A stretch of 50,673 bases of DNA from an uncultured Collinsella sp. (GTDB lineage Bacteria; Actinomycetota; Coriobacteriia; Coriobacteriales; Coriobacteriaceae). The number at the start of each line of letters is the position of its first letter. Within the stretch, counting starts at the first letter, position 1. Location of the stretch: NCBI GenBank assembly GCA_900757505.1, contig CAAEOE010000067.1, positions 1 to 50,673 of the forward strand. The letters run 5' to 3'. The notes under the pieces are model-generated. The model saw only the letters and a program-made list of their open reading frames with translations, made no database searches and was not told the DNA's origin. Below, piece by piece: positions 41,989 through 50,017 of this stretch. The position numbers and the translations under genes were made by a program.

Positions 41989-43344
41989 TTAGTAGGTGCG
42001 ATCGTTGAGCGTGCTCCAGAGCTTCTTGGACTCGGCCATGGTCCACGCGTTGATCTTGTCCTCATCAATGCCAACGAACTCGCGATCCTTGTACAGGACG
42101 CGGCCGTTGATGATGGTGGTGCGGCAGTTTTTGCCCATCATGCCAAAGAGCATGTGGCCGTCGATGTTCTCCTCGCTCAGCGGCGTAAAGGGCTTGTAGT
42201 CCATAACGATGACGTCGGCGGCAGCGCCGGCCTCGAGCACACCGAGCTTGCGATCGAAGTACTTGCTCGCCATCTTGGCGTTGTTCTCGAACAGCATGGT
42301 CATGGCCTCGCACCAGCCGACGTTGGGCATGGCGGCGTTGTGGCGCTGAATGATCAGGAAGACCTTGAGGCTCTCGAGCATGTCGTGGGTGTAGGCGTCG
42401 GTGCCCATGCACACGGGGATGCCGCGGCGGAAGAACTCAAGCACGGGGGCGCAGCCCACGGCGTTGCCCATATTGGATTCGGGGTTGTTGACGAGCCAGG
42501 TGCCGGACTCCTTGACGATGTCCATCTCGGCGGGCGTCACGTGGATGCAGTGGCCGAGCATGGTGTCGGGACCCAGCAGGTTGTGTTGCAGCAGGCGCTC
42601 GACGGGGCTGATGCCGCCGCGGTTGAGGCGGGAATCCCACACGTCATTCATGCCCTCGCACACATGGATGTGGAAGCCGGTCAGGCCGTTGTTGGCCTCG
42701 GCCATCTTGTCCATGGTCTCGTCCGACAGCGTAAAGGTGGCGTGACCGCCAAACATGGCGGCGATCATATGGTTGTCGTTATCGCGACGCTCCTTGGCGG
42801 CCCACTGGGCAAATTCGGCGTTCTCGGCAATGGCCTGGTCGCACTTTTCCTGGCCACGGCGGTCGGAGACCTCGTAGCACAGGCACGAGCGCATGCCCAG
42901 CTCCTGAGCTGCATCCTTAATGGTAAAGAGGCTACCCGGGATCTCGCAGAAGCTCGCGTGGTGATCGAAAATCGTGGTGACGCCATCGCGGATGGAGTCA
43001 AGAATCGTGGCATAGGCGCTGGCCTTGGTGCCGTCGAGCGTCAGGTTGTCATCGATCTTCCACCACTGCTGCTCAAGATTCTCCAGGAAGTTGGTGGGGT
43101 TGCAGCCCTTAATGGCAAGGCCGCGGGCCAGACCCGAGTAGATGTGGGTGTGGCAGTTGATGAGTCCGGGCATGATGAGGTTGCCCTGGGCGTCGACGTA
43201 CTCGGCATCCGGGTACTTGGCCTTGAGCTCGCACTCGGGGCCCACTTCGACGATCGTATCTCCGTCAATGGCGACCGCACCGTTTGGAATGAACGGGGTC
43301 TGAGCGTTGCGGGTAAAAACGGAACCGTTAGCGACCAGAAGCAT
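41989..43344 (-). CDS. ssnA: SsnA family aminohydrolase
   Basis: Metal-dependent deaminase/amidohydrolase of the TrzN/guanine-deaminase-like family, SsnA branch. Ligands are His65 and His67 (LINCHTHIYSG), a histidine in GFHIHVCEG, a histidine in LGHCIHV and the aspartate in MGTDAYTH. The C-terminus VLEAGAAADVIVMDYKPFTP completes the composite domain. It is a conserved neighbour of ygfK and xdhD in purine clusters. The ATG at 43344 (451 residues) follows AAGGGAG; the 6-residue longer start is not needed. Its natural substrate is not certain; a deamination or ring-opening step is likely. Confidence 0.9.
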   Translation of the reverse strand: MLLVANGSVFTRNAQTPFIPNGAVAIDGDTIVEVGPECELKAKYPDAEYVDAQGNLIMPGLINCHTHIYSGLARGLAIKGCNPTNFLENLEQQWWKIDDNLTLDGTKASAYATILDSIRDGVTTIFDHHASFCEIPGSLFTIKDAAQELGMRSCLCYEVSDRRGQEKCDQAIAENAEFAQWAAKERRDNDNHMIAAMFGGHATFTLSDETMDKMAEANNGLTGFHIHVCEGMNDVWDSRLNRGGISPVERLLQHNLLGPDTMLGHCIHVTPAEMDIVKESGTWLVNNPESNMGNAVGCAPVLEFFRRGIPVCMGTDAYTHDMLESLKVFLIIQRHNAAMPNVGWCEAMTMLFENNAKMASKYFDRKLGVLEAGAAADVIVMDYKPFTPLSEENIDGHMLFGMMGKNCRTTIINGRVLYKDREFVGIDEDKINAWTMAESKKLWSTLNDRTY

Positions 43345-43491
43345 GGATGCTCCCTTCAACATCAGGGGCGGGGTTTGACACCTCTGACATGGCGGAGTGC
43401 GAAGCGCCGGCCTACACCGGAAACGGGCCCTCTCCCGTCAACGCTTCACCAAAGGGACAAACCCTTTGAAGTGCGGCTTGGCGCCGCATGA

Positions 43492-43523
43492 CGTCGGCGG
43501 ACGAGGCGATGCGTCCGCCGACG
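43492..43523 (-). other. hairpin between the permease gene and ssnA
   Basis: A perfect 10-bp stem (cgtcggcgga / tccgccgacg) lies 16 bases beyond the permease stop, with no T-run. Smaller hairpins sit beside it (tgcggc/gccgca at about 43472-43488; aaaggg/ccctttg at about 43451-43467). The 195-base gap holds no gene. Confidence 0.5.
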
Positions 43524-43539
43524 AATAGCACCGAATTGG

Positions 43540-44934
43540 TTACTTCTTGCTCTCGGGCAAGACCAGATCCACGGCAGCGTCCTTGGCGGCATCGATGTGC
43601 TGAGCCACGACCGGCGTCTGCGGAAGAATCAGGTTAAGGACAATGGCCATGATGGCGGTGGGGGTCACGGCGTTGGAGCCGATGACGGTGGACACCCAGG
43701 CGGGCATACCCTCGCCGGCAAGGCAACCGCTGGCCATCCAGATACCCAGGCCAAAGACGACGGAGGTGCCGACGATGGTGGTAGTGCGCTGCGTGAGGCC
43801 CTCGCGGGTGAACATGCGCACGCCGTTCATGGTGATGGTGCCAAAGACGCCGACGGTCGCGCCGCCGATAACGGGCTGCGGGATAGCGGAAAGGACGGCA
43901 GAGAGCTGCGGGAACAGACCGGCGATGGCAAAGACGGCCGCGATGATCACAAAGACCCACTTGTTGACGACCTTGTTGGAGCAGATGATGCCCACGTTCT
44001 GGCCAAGGGCGCTGGTGGGAAGACCGCCCAGCAGGCCGCCGACCATAGAGGTGAGGCCCTGGGACACGATAGCGCCGGAGAGCTCGCGCTCGGTAGGCAT
44101 ACGGTCGATGGAGCCCAGGCAAGCGGCGGAGACGTCACCGATAACCTGGATGGCGACCATGGGGAACACGACGGCGAGGGTAATGCAGACTTCGGGATCA
44201 AACTCGAGCGCGTAGGGCATGAGCTTGGGAAGGGCGAAGACCTGAGCGGTGGCGACGCTGGAGAAGTCGATCATGCCAAAGGGGATCGAAACGATCATGC
44301 CAACGATCATGCCAAAGAACACGGATCCCAGCTTGAGCGTGCCCTTGCCAAAGTTGGCGAGCGCAAAGACCACGGCGAAGGTGATAAGAGCGACGCACCA
44401 GGCCTGCGGAGTGCCCCACAGCGGCGTACCCATACCGCCGGCCATATACTTGACGGCCGTGGGATACAGCGAAACGCCGATGGAGAAGATGACCGTACCG
44501 GTCACGACGGGCGGGAACAGCCACTTGATCTTGCTGTAGGCCAGACCAAAGAGGACCGCGACGGCGCCGCCGACGATCTCGCCGCCCAGCAGCGCACCAA
44601 AGCTAAAGCCCGAGGCACCCATGGCCTGCAGGGCCGGCAGGAACGCGAACGAAACGCCCATGACGATGGGCAGGCCGCCGCCGATGCGACGGAAGGGAGC
44701 GAAGGCCTGAAGGGCCGTATCGATCGCCGAAAGAATGAGCGCGACCTGGATGATGTCGGTGCTCTGCTGGCTATTAAAGCCGTAGACGCCGGCCATGATG
44801 ACCGCCGGGGTAATGATGCCGGCAAACGATGCCAGTACGTGCTGAAGGGCACACGGGATCATTTCCTTAACGGGAGGCATGCCTTCGCGAGTGAACAGGG
44901 CTTCAGTGCCGTTCGTAACCGTCTCCTGGGTCAT
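43540..44934 (-). CDS. NCS2 family purine (xanthine/uric acid) permease
   Basis: Cation-coupled nucleobase transporter of the NCS2/NAT family, with about 12-14 membrane helices in 464 residues. Recognisable parts are ALQHVLASFAGIITPAVIMA near the N-terminus, GGGLPIVMGVSFAFLPAL, the segment QVIGDVSAACLGSIDR, and GLPTSALGQNVGIICSNKV. The closest families are PucJ/UacT/YgfU-like urate and xanthine transporters, but exact specificity is not fixed by sequence reading. The ATG at 44934 has a modest GGTGG site. It is the first gene of the permease-ssnA-ygfK-ferredoxin-xdhD run and divergent from YheO-like regulator 2. Confidence 0.88.
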   Translation of the reverse strand: MTQETVTNGTEALFTREGMPPVKEMIPCALQHVLASFAGIITPAVIMAGVYGFNSQQSTDIIQVALILSAIDTALQAFAPFRRIGGGLPIVMGVSFAFLPALQAMGASGFSFGALLGGEIVGGAVAVLFGLAYSKIKWLFPPVVTGTVIFSIGVSLYPTAVKYMAGGMGTPLWGTPQAWCVALITFAVVFALANFGKGTLKLGSVFFGMIVGMIVSIPFGMIDFSSVATAQVFALPKLMPYALEFDPEVCITLAVVFPMVAIQVIGDVSAACLGSIDRMPTERELSGAIVSQGLTSMVGGLLGGLPTSALGQNVGIICSNKVVNKWVFVIIAAVFAIAGLFPQLSAVLSAIPQPVIGGATVGVFGTITMNGVRMFTREGLTQRTTTIVGTSVVFGLGIWMASGCLAGEGMPAWVSTVIGSNAVTPTAIMAIVLNLILPQTPVVAQHIDAAKDAAVDLVLPESKK

Positions 44935-45286
44935 TTGACCACCAATCCTCGAAATAGTTGTTTTCGCATCTAACGCTCTATTGTGACGCAGTGCGGGGTT
45001 GAGGTTGTGCCTTCGTTGCATATCGTATTAAAGATGATTCTCATTCTCAATAATAATTTTTTGTTATCAGACTGTTCTTCAGCTGAGATAATGAATTTCC
45101 GCAGGTCAGGAAAGTGTCTGGTCAAAATAACATCTAACTTTTCTTTTGGTCAACCGTTTACCGCCAAAATCATACCGTTCGTCTGCATTACGTCATGTAC
45201 CTGCGGATATACGAGATGATGAGCAGCGTGTTACCATGAGAAAAAATTGTTATGAACATTTCCGATTTCACCCAAAGGAGTTGCCC
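44935..45286. promoter_or_regulatory. divergent control region of the permease operon and regulator 2
   Basis: 352 bases, AT-rich in 45015-45180, without a gene. It holds a Fur-like box (45035-45049) and a pair of ggtcaa motifs (45120 and 45149 areas). Promoters for both directions must lie here, but no clear -35/-10 pair was fixed, and I see no purine riboswitch. Confidence 0.6.
45035..45049. promoter_or_regulatory. Fur-like 7-1-7 box
   Basis: Read on the minus strand TGAGAAT-G-AGAATCA, compared with the 7-1-7 consensus TGATAAT-N-ATTATCA, matches at 11 of 14 positions. It lies about 100 bases upstream of the permease start. Confidence 0.35.
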
Positions 45287-45943
45287 GTGAACGAGACCGT
45301 ACGCCGCTTTTTGCCGATGGTCGATTTCCTGGAGCAGATACTCGGTAAGAACAGCGAAATCGTGCTGCACGATTTCTCGGATCCCGACCACGCCATCGTC
45401 GATATTCGCAACGGCATCGTGAGCGGCCGTAAGATCGGCGGTCCTGCCACCGATCTGGCGCTCAAGATCATGCACGACCCCAAGTATCGCGACCTGCCGT
45501 TTATTACGGGCTACGAGGGCCGCGGCGCCGGCGGCAAAACGCTGGAGTCGGCGACGTACTTTATCCGCGAGGATAACGAGATCGTCGGTATGCTCTGCGT
45601 CAACACCGACCTCTCGACCGTGCGCTCCATCAACACCATGGCGCAACAACTCATGGCATGCTTCGACGCGGCGCCGACGCGCACGGAGCCCGCCCCTATC
45701 GAGGTCGAAAGCCTTTCGGAGTCCACGCAGGAGCTCATCGACCGCAGTATTTCCGAGTTGCTCGAAAGCCGCGGGCAGGATGTTGCCTCGCTTGGGCAGG
45801 CCGATCGCGTGGACGTCATTCGCCACCTCAACGGCAACGGGGTGTTCATGCTCAAGGGCGCCGTGGCCTGCGCCGCCACCGCGCTGGGCATCTCGGAGCC
45901 CAGCGTCTACCGCTACCTGCAAAAAGTTCGCAAGGAGGGCTAA
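45287..45943 (+). CDS. YheO-like PAS/HTH transcriptional regulator (2)
   Basis: Paralogue of the regulator at 27963, divergent from the permease operon and probably its regulator. The PAS-like domain shows SEIVLHDFSDPDHAIVDIRN, SGRKIGGPATDLAL and YFIREDNEIVGMLCVNTDLS. The C-terminal helix-turn-helix shows QADRVDVIRHLNGNGVFMLK and ATALGISEPSVYRYLQKV. The GTG at 45287 (218 residues) is chosen because AAAGGAG lies 6 bases upstream; the ATG at 45236 lacks a good site. A strong terminator follows. Confidence 0.82.
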   Translation: MNETVRRFLPMVDFLEQILGKNSEIVLHDFSDPDHAIVDIRNGIVSGRKIGGPATDLALKIMHDPKYRDLPFITGYEGRGAGGKTLESATYFIREDNEIVGMLCVNTDLSTVRSINTMAQQLMACFDAAPTRTEPAPIEVESLSESTQELIDRSISELLESRGQDVASLGQADRVDVIRHLNGNGVFMLKGAVACAATALGISEPSVYRYLQKVRKEG

Positions 45944-46001
45944 TCCGCCGATCCCTTGGGGACGGAGGAAAACGGATCGTTTTGCCGTACCGCTTGACAA
46001 A

Positions 46002-46038
46002 AGACCCTGCAGCTCACACGCGCTGCAGGGTCTTTTTT
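46002..46038. terminator. bidirectional terminator between regulator 2 and ridA
   Basis: A perfect 11-bp stem (46002-46012 with 46023-46033, agaccctgcag / ctgcagggtct) is followed by six T on the plus strand. The minus strand also has a short T-run, so it can serve the convergent ridA. Confidence 0.92.
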
Positions 46039-46067
46039 GCATGTCATGTTTAGCTGTTGCCAACGCC

Positions 46068-46445
46068 TTAGAGAGCGGCGACGACCTCGATCTCGACCAG
46101 ACCGCCAGCCGGAAGAGCGGCAACCTGGAAAGCGCTGCGCGCGGGGAACGGGGCCTCGAACTTGGAGGCATAAATCTCGTTCACGGCGGCAAAGTCGGCG
46201 ATGTCGGCCAGGTAGACCGTGGTCTTGACGACATCGGCAAACGTGGCGCCGGCAGCGGTCAGCAGGGCCTCGACGTTAGCAAGGGACTGCTTGGCCTGGG
46301 CCTCGACGCCCTCGGGCAGCTTGCCAGTCGTGGGATCGATGCCCAGCTGGCCGGACAGGAACACCATGTTGCCGGTCTGGATACCGGGGGAATACGGGCC
46401 GATGGCTGCGGGTGCGTTATCGGAAGACACGACGGTCTTGCTCAT
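46068..46445 (-). CDS. ridA: RidA family enamine/imine deaminase
   Basis: Hydrolyses reactive 2-aminoacrylate and related enamines to keto acids plus ammonia. The 125-residue protein has AIGPYSPGIQTGNMVFLSGQ, GIDPTTGKLPEGVEAQ, and the active-site arginine in ARSAFQVAALPAGGLVEIE. ATG behind AAGGAG. YgeX, encoded 18 kb away, is expected to pass through 2-aminoacrylate, so a functional link to the purine locus is plausible. It is not proof of co-regulation. Confidence 0.93.
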   Translation of the reverse strand: MSKTVVSSDNAPAAIGPYSPGIQTGNMVFLSGQLGIDPTTGKLPEGVEAQAKQSLANVEALLTAAGATFADVVKTTVYLADIADFAAVNEIYASKFEAPFPARSAFQVAALPAGGLVEIEVVAAL

Positions 46446-46733
46446 GTTTTACTCCTTACGATCAGTTGAGAGAGCGTGAGCGCGGCGTTCACACCGGGAG
46501 GCACAGTTCGGTCTGAACACCGCGCTTGATTGGGATAGTAGGGGATGATTTTGCGCGGTGCAAGATAATTATCAGATTGCAATAATATTTTATCGCCCAA
46601 CGGCGCGTACGGGCCGATGAACGGCATGACTGGCGACCCACCTGAAGACTTTGTCCTGCTTAGGCTGCGGTCATCGTCCACCGCGACGGCGCCACTATAC
46701 TTTTGAGTATCTGAGCATTTTGAAAGGCAGGAT
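46446..46733. promoter_or_regulatory. divergent region between ridA and the U32 gene
   Basis: 288 bases without a gene. An AT-rich core holds gataattatc (46564-46573), a perfect 10-bp palindrome, framed by tgcaa (46559-46563) and ttgca (46577-46581). This looks like an operator or promoter core for one of the two divergent genes. Confidence 0.4.
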
Positions 46734-49226
46734 ATGACCGCAACCGCCAGTCGAACCACCAACCGCAGACCCGAGCTCTTGGCCCCCGCCGGAGGCCCGG
46801 AGCCCTTTGCCGCCGCACTCGCTGCCGGCGCCGATGCCATCTACTGTGGCATGGGCAGCTTCAACGCCCGCCGCAAGGCAACGAACTTTACCGACGAGGC
46901 CTTTGAACAGGCCTGCCGCGCTGCACACCTGGCCGGCTCGCGCGTCTACGTCACGGTCAACATCGTCATCAAGCAGTCCGAGATGGGCGAGGCGTTGCAA
47001 CTCATCCACCGCTGCTCCACGCTGGGCGCCGATGCCTTCATTATCCAGGACTGGGGCCTGTTCTTTGAGGTCAAGCGCACCATGCCCGGCATCGAGACGC
47101 ATATCTCGACCCAAGCGAACATCCACGATGACCGTGGGACTATCTGGTGCCGTGAGCAGGGCGCCGACCGCGTGACCCTCTCGCGCGAGCTTTCCATCGA
47201 CGAGATCGCCGCCATTCACAATGCCGCGCCCGACGTTGACCTGGAGGTCTTTAGCCACGGTGCCATCTGCTTTTGCTACTCGGGCCTGTGCTTGCTGTCG
47301 AGCTTTGCCATGGCGGGCCGCTCGGCCAACCGCGGCATGTGCGCTCAGCCCTGTCGCCTGCCTTACGAGCTGATCGACGAGAACGGCCGCGCGCTCTCCC
47401 CTGCCGGTCGCGAGCGCGCACTATGCCCGCGCGACACCAACACCTCGCAGCTCGTCCGCCGTCTGTATGACGCCGGCGCCGCATCGCTCAAGCTCGAGGG
47501 CCGCATGAAGGCGCCCGATTACGTGTACTCCATCGTCGATGTGTACCGTCATCAGATCGATGACATGCTGGCCGGGGTCGCCGTAGATAAGGACGAGAAC
47601 GCCGCTCGCCAGCGCCAACTCAAGCGCTGCTTTAACCGCGACTTTACGCACGCCTATCAGGACGGCACCTCGGGCGACGAGATGATGAGCTATGAGCGTT
47701 CCAACAACCGCGGCCAGATTGTGGGCACGGTGCTGGGCAGCCGCCCGGCCAACCGCGATGTGCGCGGCCTCAAGCCCGACGACCGCCGTCGCCGCGCCGC
47801 CATCGCCCGCATTGAGCTGTTTGAGCCCGTGGGCAAGGGCGACTTGTTGGAACTTCGCCACGATGATGAGTTCGATCAGTTCCTAACCACTATCGCTACC
47901 GATGATGCCGCCGCCGGTGACATCATCGAATGTCGCGTGCCCCGCAGCATGCCCGAGGGCTGCCGCGTGCGCATCATCCGCAGCCAGCGCGCCATCGACG
48001 CCGCCGGTGCCGCGCTCAAGCGCGACGTGCTGCGCCGACGCGCCGTGGATGTTACCGTTGTGGCGCGCCTGGGCGAGCCGTTTGCCGTCACGCTCACTTG
48101 CTGCGATGACCCCACACTCACCGCCACCGCCACGGGCTTTACCGTCGAGGCCGCCAAGACCCGCGCCGTCGATGCATCCGATCTGGTAGAGCACGTCGGC
48201 CGCATGGGCTCCTCGCCCTTTGAGGCCGCGAGCTTTGATGTGGCACTCGATGAGGGCTGCGGTATGGGCTTCTCCGCCGTACACAAGGTGCGCGCCGCTG
48301 CCTGTAAGGCATTGGAGGAGGCCATTCTTGCGCCGTACGAGGAGCGCGCGAAAACACTCGAGCTGCCGGTACTCGACAAATGTACGCGCGCCATGCCCGA
48401 GCATTACCGCGATGAGCCGCAAATCTGCGCCACCGTCACCTCGCTCGAGGCCGCCGAGGCAGCTCGTGCCGAGGGCGCCGCGCGCATCTACATGACCACC
48501 GATGCGCTCAAGGCTGTCGGACTCTCCCCTGCCGATGCATTTGAACAGGGTATCGTGCCCGTACTCGACGAGGTCTGCCGCGCCGTTGACCACGAGCGCG
48601 TCGATCCCTGGATCAATGCCGGAGCCACCGTCGCCGTCGGCAATATCTCCGAGCTTGCCCTGGCCGCCCAGGTTGGCGCCACGGCCGAGATTCGCTCTTG
48701 CCTGCCCGTGCACAACACACCTTGCATTGAGGCACTTGCCGAGCGCGGAGCCGGCGCGTTTTGGCTCTCGCCCGAGATCACGCTCGACGAGATCGTCTCG
48801 CTTGGCACCGCCGCGCCTGCAGCCCTGGGCATCACCGTGTTCGGCCGCCCGCGCGTTATGACGAGCGAGCACTGTATCCTGCAGGTGACCAACGGTTGTA
48901 TCCACGATTGCGCCAACTGCCGCCTGCGCGCCCGCAAGCTGTCGCTCAAGAATATCGATGGCAAGGTCATGCCGGTCCGTACCGACATCCACGGCCGCTC
49001 ACGCTTGTACGACGCCTACCCCATCGACCTCACGCCGCAGGTTCCGCAGCTGCTCGATGCCGGCGTGCGCCGTCTTATGGTGGACGGCACGCTGCTCGAG
49101 ACGGATGAGGTGGGCCGTGCCGTCGCTCGCGTCCGTCGCGCCGTCGAGGCCGCGCAGGCCGGCCGCAAGCCCGCCGCCCGCCTGCGCGGGGCGACCTCGG
49201 GCTGCATGTTTGTGGGAATTAGCTAA
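46734..49226 (+). CDS. large peptidase U32 family protein (RlhA-like, with C-terminal extension)
   Basis: Second U32 protein of the window, 830 residues against 652 for the one at 1.4 kb. The N-terminal ELLAPAGGPEPFAAALAAGA and AIYCGMGSFNARRKATNFTD define the family. Cysteines in HGAICFCYSGLC and RGMCAQPCRLPYEL fit an Fe-S site. The long C-terminal part matches the layout of DUF3656-containing RlhA-type proteins. It ends with EHCILQVTNGCIHDCANCRL, a further Cys cluster shared in pattern with the smaller paralogue. ATG at 46734 behind AAGGCAGG. A role in rRNA or tRNA hydroxylation is inferred; it is followed by an RNA pseudouridine synthase 15 bases on. Confidence 0.88.
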   Translation: MTATASRTTNRRPELLAPAGGPEPFAAALAAGADAIYCGMGSFNARRKATNFTDEAFEQACRAAHLAGSRVYVTVNIVIKQSEMGEALQLIHRCSTLGADAFIIQDWGLFFEVKRTMPGIETHISTQANIHDDRGTIWCREQGADRVTLSRELSIDEIAAIHNAAPDVDLEVFSHGAICFCYSGLCLLSSFAMAGRSANRGMCAQPCRLPYELIDENGRALSPAGRERALCPRDTNTSQLVRRLYDAGAASLKLEGRMKAPDYVYSIVDVYRHQIDDMLAGVAVDKDENAARQRQLKRCFNRDFTHAYQDGTSGDEMMSYERSNNRGQIVGTVLGSRPANRDVRGLKPDDRRRRAAIARIELFEPVGKGDLLELRHDDEFDQFLTTIATDDAAAGDIIECRVPRSMPEGCRVRIIRSQRAIDAAGAALKRDVLRRRAVDVTVVARLGEPFAVTLTCCDDPTLTATATGFTVEAAKTRAVDASDLVEHVGRMGSSPFEAASFDVALDEGCGMGFSAVHKVRAAACKALEEAILAPYEERAKTLELPVLDKCTRAMPEHYRDEPQICATVTSLEAAEAARAEGAARIYMTTDALKAVGLSPADAFEQGIVPVLDEVCRAVDHERVDPWINAGATVAVGNISELALAAQVGATAEIRSCLPVHNTPCIEALAERGAGAFWLSPEITLDEIVSLGTAAPAALGITVFGRPRVMTSEHCILQVTNGCIHDCANCRLRARKLSLKNIDGKVMPVRTDIHGRSRLYDAYPIDLTPQVPQLLDAGVRRLMVDGTLLETDEVGRAVARVRRAVEAAQAGRKPAARLRGATSGCMFVGIS

Positions 49227-49241
49227 CCGAAAGGCTTACAC

Positions 49242-49901
49242 GTGAACGAAGAACCTCAAGTCCTCTACTGCGACGCCTGGCTCATGGCCATCGACAAGCC
49301 CGCCGGCATGATCGTCCACGGTGACGGCACCGGCGAGCGCACGCTTACCGACTACGCCAGCGATCTGCTGCTGGCGATGGGCGACGGCTTTGCCGCGACT
49401 GACATGCAGCCGCTCAACCGCCTGGACCGCAACACCACCGGCGTGGTGCTGTTCTCGCTCGACAAGCAGACGCAACCCGCCTTTGACCAGATGGTCATCG
49501 ACCACGCCTTCGAAAAGCACTACCTGGCGCTCGCCGAGGGCAAGATCGACTGGAACGAAAAGCTCATCGACAAGCCCATCGCCCGCGACCGTCACGACAG
49601 CCGAAAGATGCGCGTCGGCGCCAGCGGCAAGCCGTCTCAAACGCGCGTGAAGGTGCTCAAGCGTCTTAAGAGCCGCCGCGGCCTGCCCACGCGCTCGTAT
49701 ATCGATGTCGAGCTGCTCACCGGCCGCAAACACCAGATTCGCGTGCACCTGGCGAGCGAGCGCCATCCCCTGGTGGGCGACGACCTGTACGGGACGCCGC
49801 GTCCTTGTGGCCTCATGCTCCACGCCCACAGCGTGTCCTTTACGCATCCCGTAACCGGCGAGCACGTCCACATCGAAGCCCCCTGCCCCTGGGAGCCCTA
49901 A
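49242..49901 (+). CDS. RluA family pseudouridine synthase
   Basis: Isomerises uridine in rRNA or tRNA. The catalytic motif is LNRLDRNTTGVVLFSLDK, with the catalytic aspartate retained and the usual His of HRLD replaced by Asn. DKPAGMIVHG and ELLTGRKHQIRVHLAS are the other family motifs. The 219-residue protein lacks an S4 domain, as in RluA rather than RluD. The start is GTG at 49242, with AAAGG upstream. It lies 15 bases after the U32 gene, so the two are probably co-transcribed. Confidence 0.92.
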   Translation: MNEEPQVLYCDAWLMAIDKPAGMIVHGDGTGERTLTDYASDLLLAMGDGFAATDMQPLNRLDRNTTGVVLFSLDKQTQPAFDQMVIDHAFEKHYLALAEGKIDWNEKLIDKPIARDRHDSRKMRVGASGKPSQTRVKVLKRLKSRRGLPTRSYIDVELLTGRKHQIRVHLASERHPLVGDDLYGTPRPCGLMLHAHSVSFTHPVTGEHVHIEAPCPWEP

Positions 49902-49940
49902 AACCTGCCAAAAAGGGACAGGTTTATTTTGGCAGGTTTT
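49900..49940. terminator. bidirectional terminator between rluA-like and deoR-like genes
   Basis: A perfect 14-bp stem (aaaacctgccaaaa at 49900-49913, ttttggcaggtttt at 49927-49940). Both flanks are T- or A-rich, so it can work in both directions. Confidence 0.88.
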
Positions 49941-49954
49941 ATCTGGACAAACGT

Positions 49955-49996
49955 CAAAACCACCACAAAGGTTCCTGCCCCTTCGCGGTGGTTTTG
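49955..49996 (-). terminator. terminator of the DeoR-family gene
   Basis: caaaaccacc (49955-49964) pairs with ggtggttttg (49987-49996). On the minus strand the right arm ends in TTTTG, about 20 bases after the gene stop. Confidence 0.65.
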
Positions 49997-50017
49997 GCCT
50001 TAGCCCGTCCCTTGCTG

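Noticed and set aside
44935..45286. Purine riboswitch in the permease leader
   Set aside because: I could not find the conserved three-way junction core or an associated terminator; structure-model search would be needed to reopen this.
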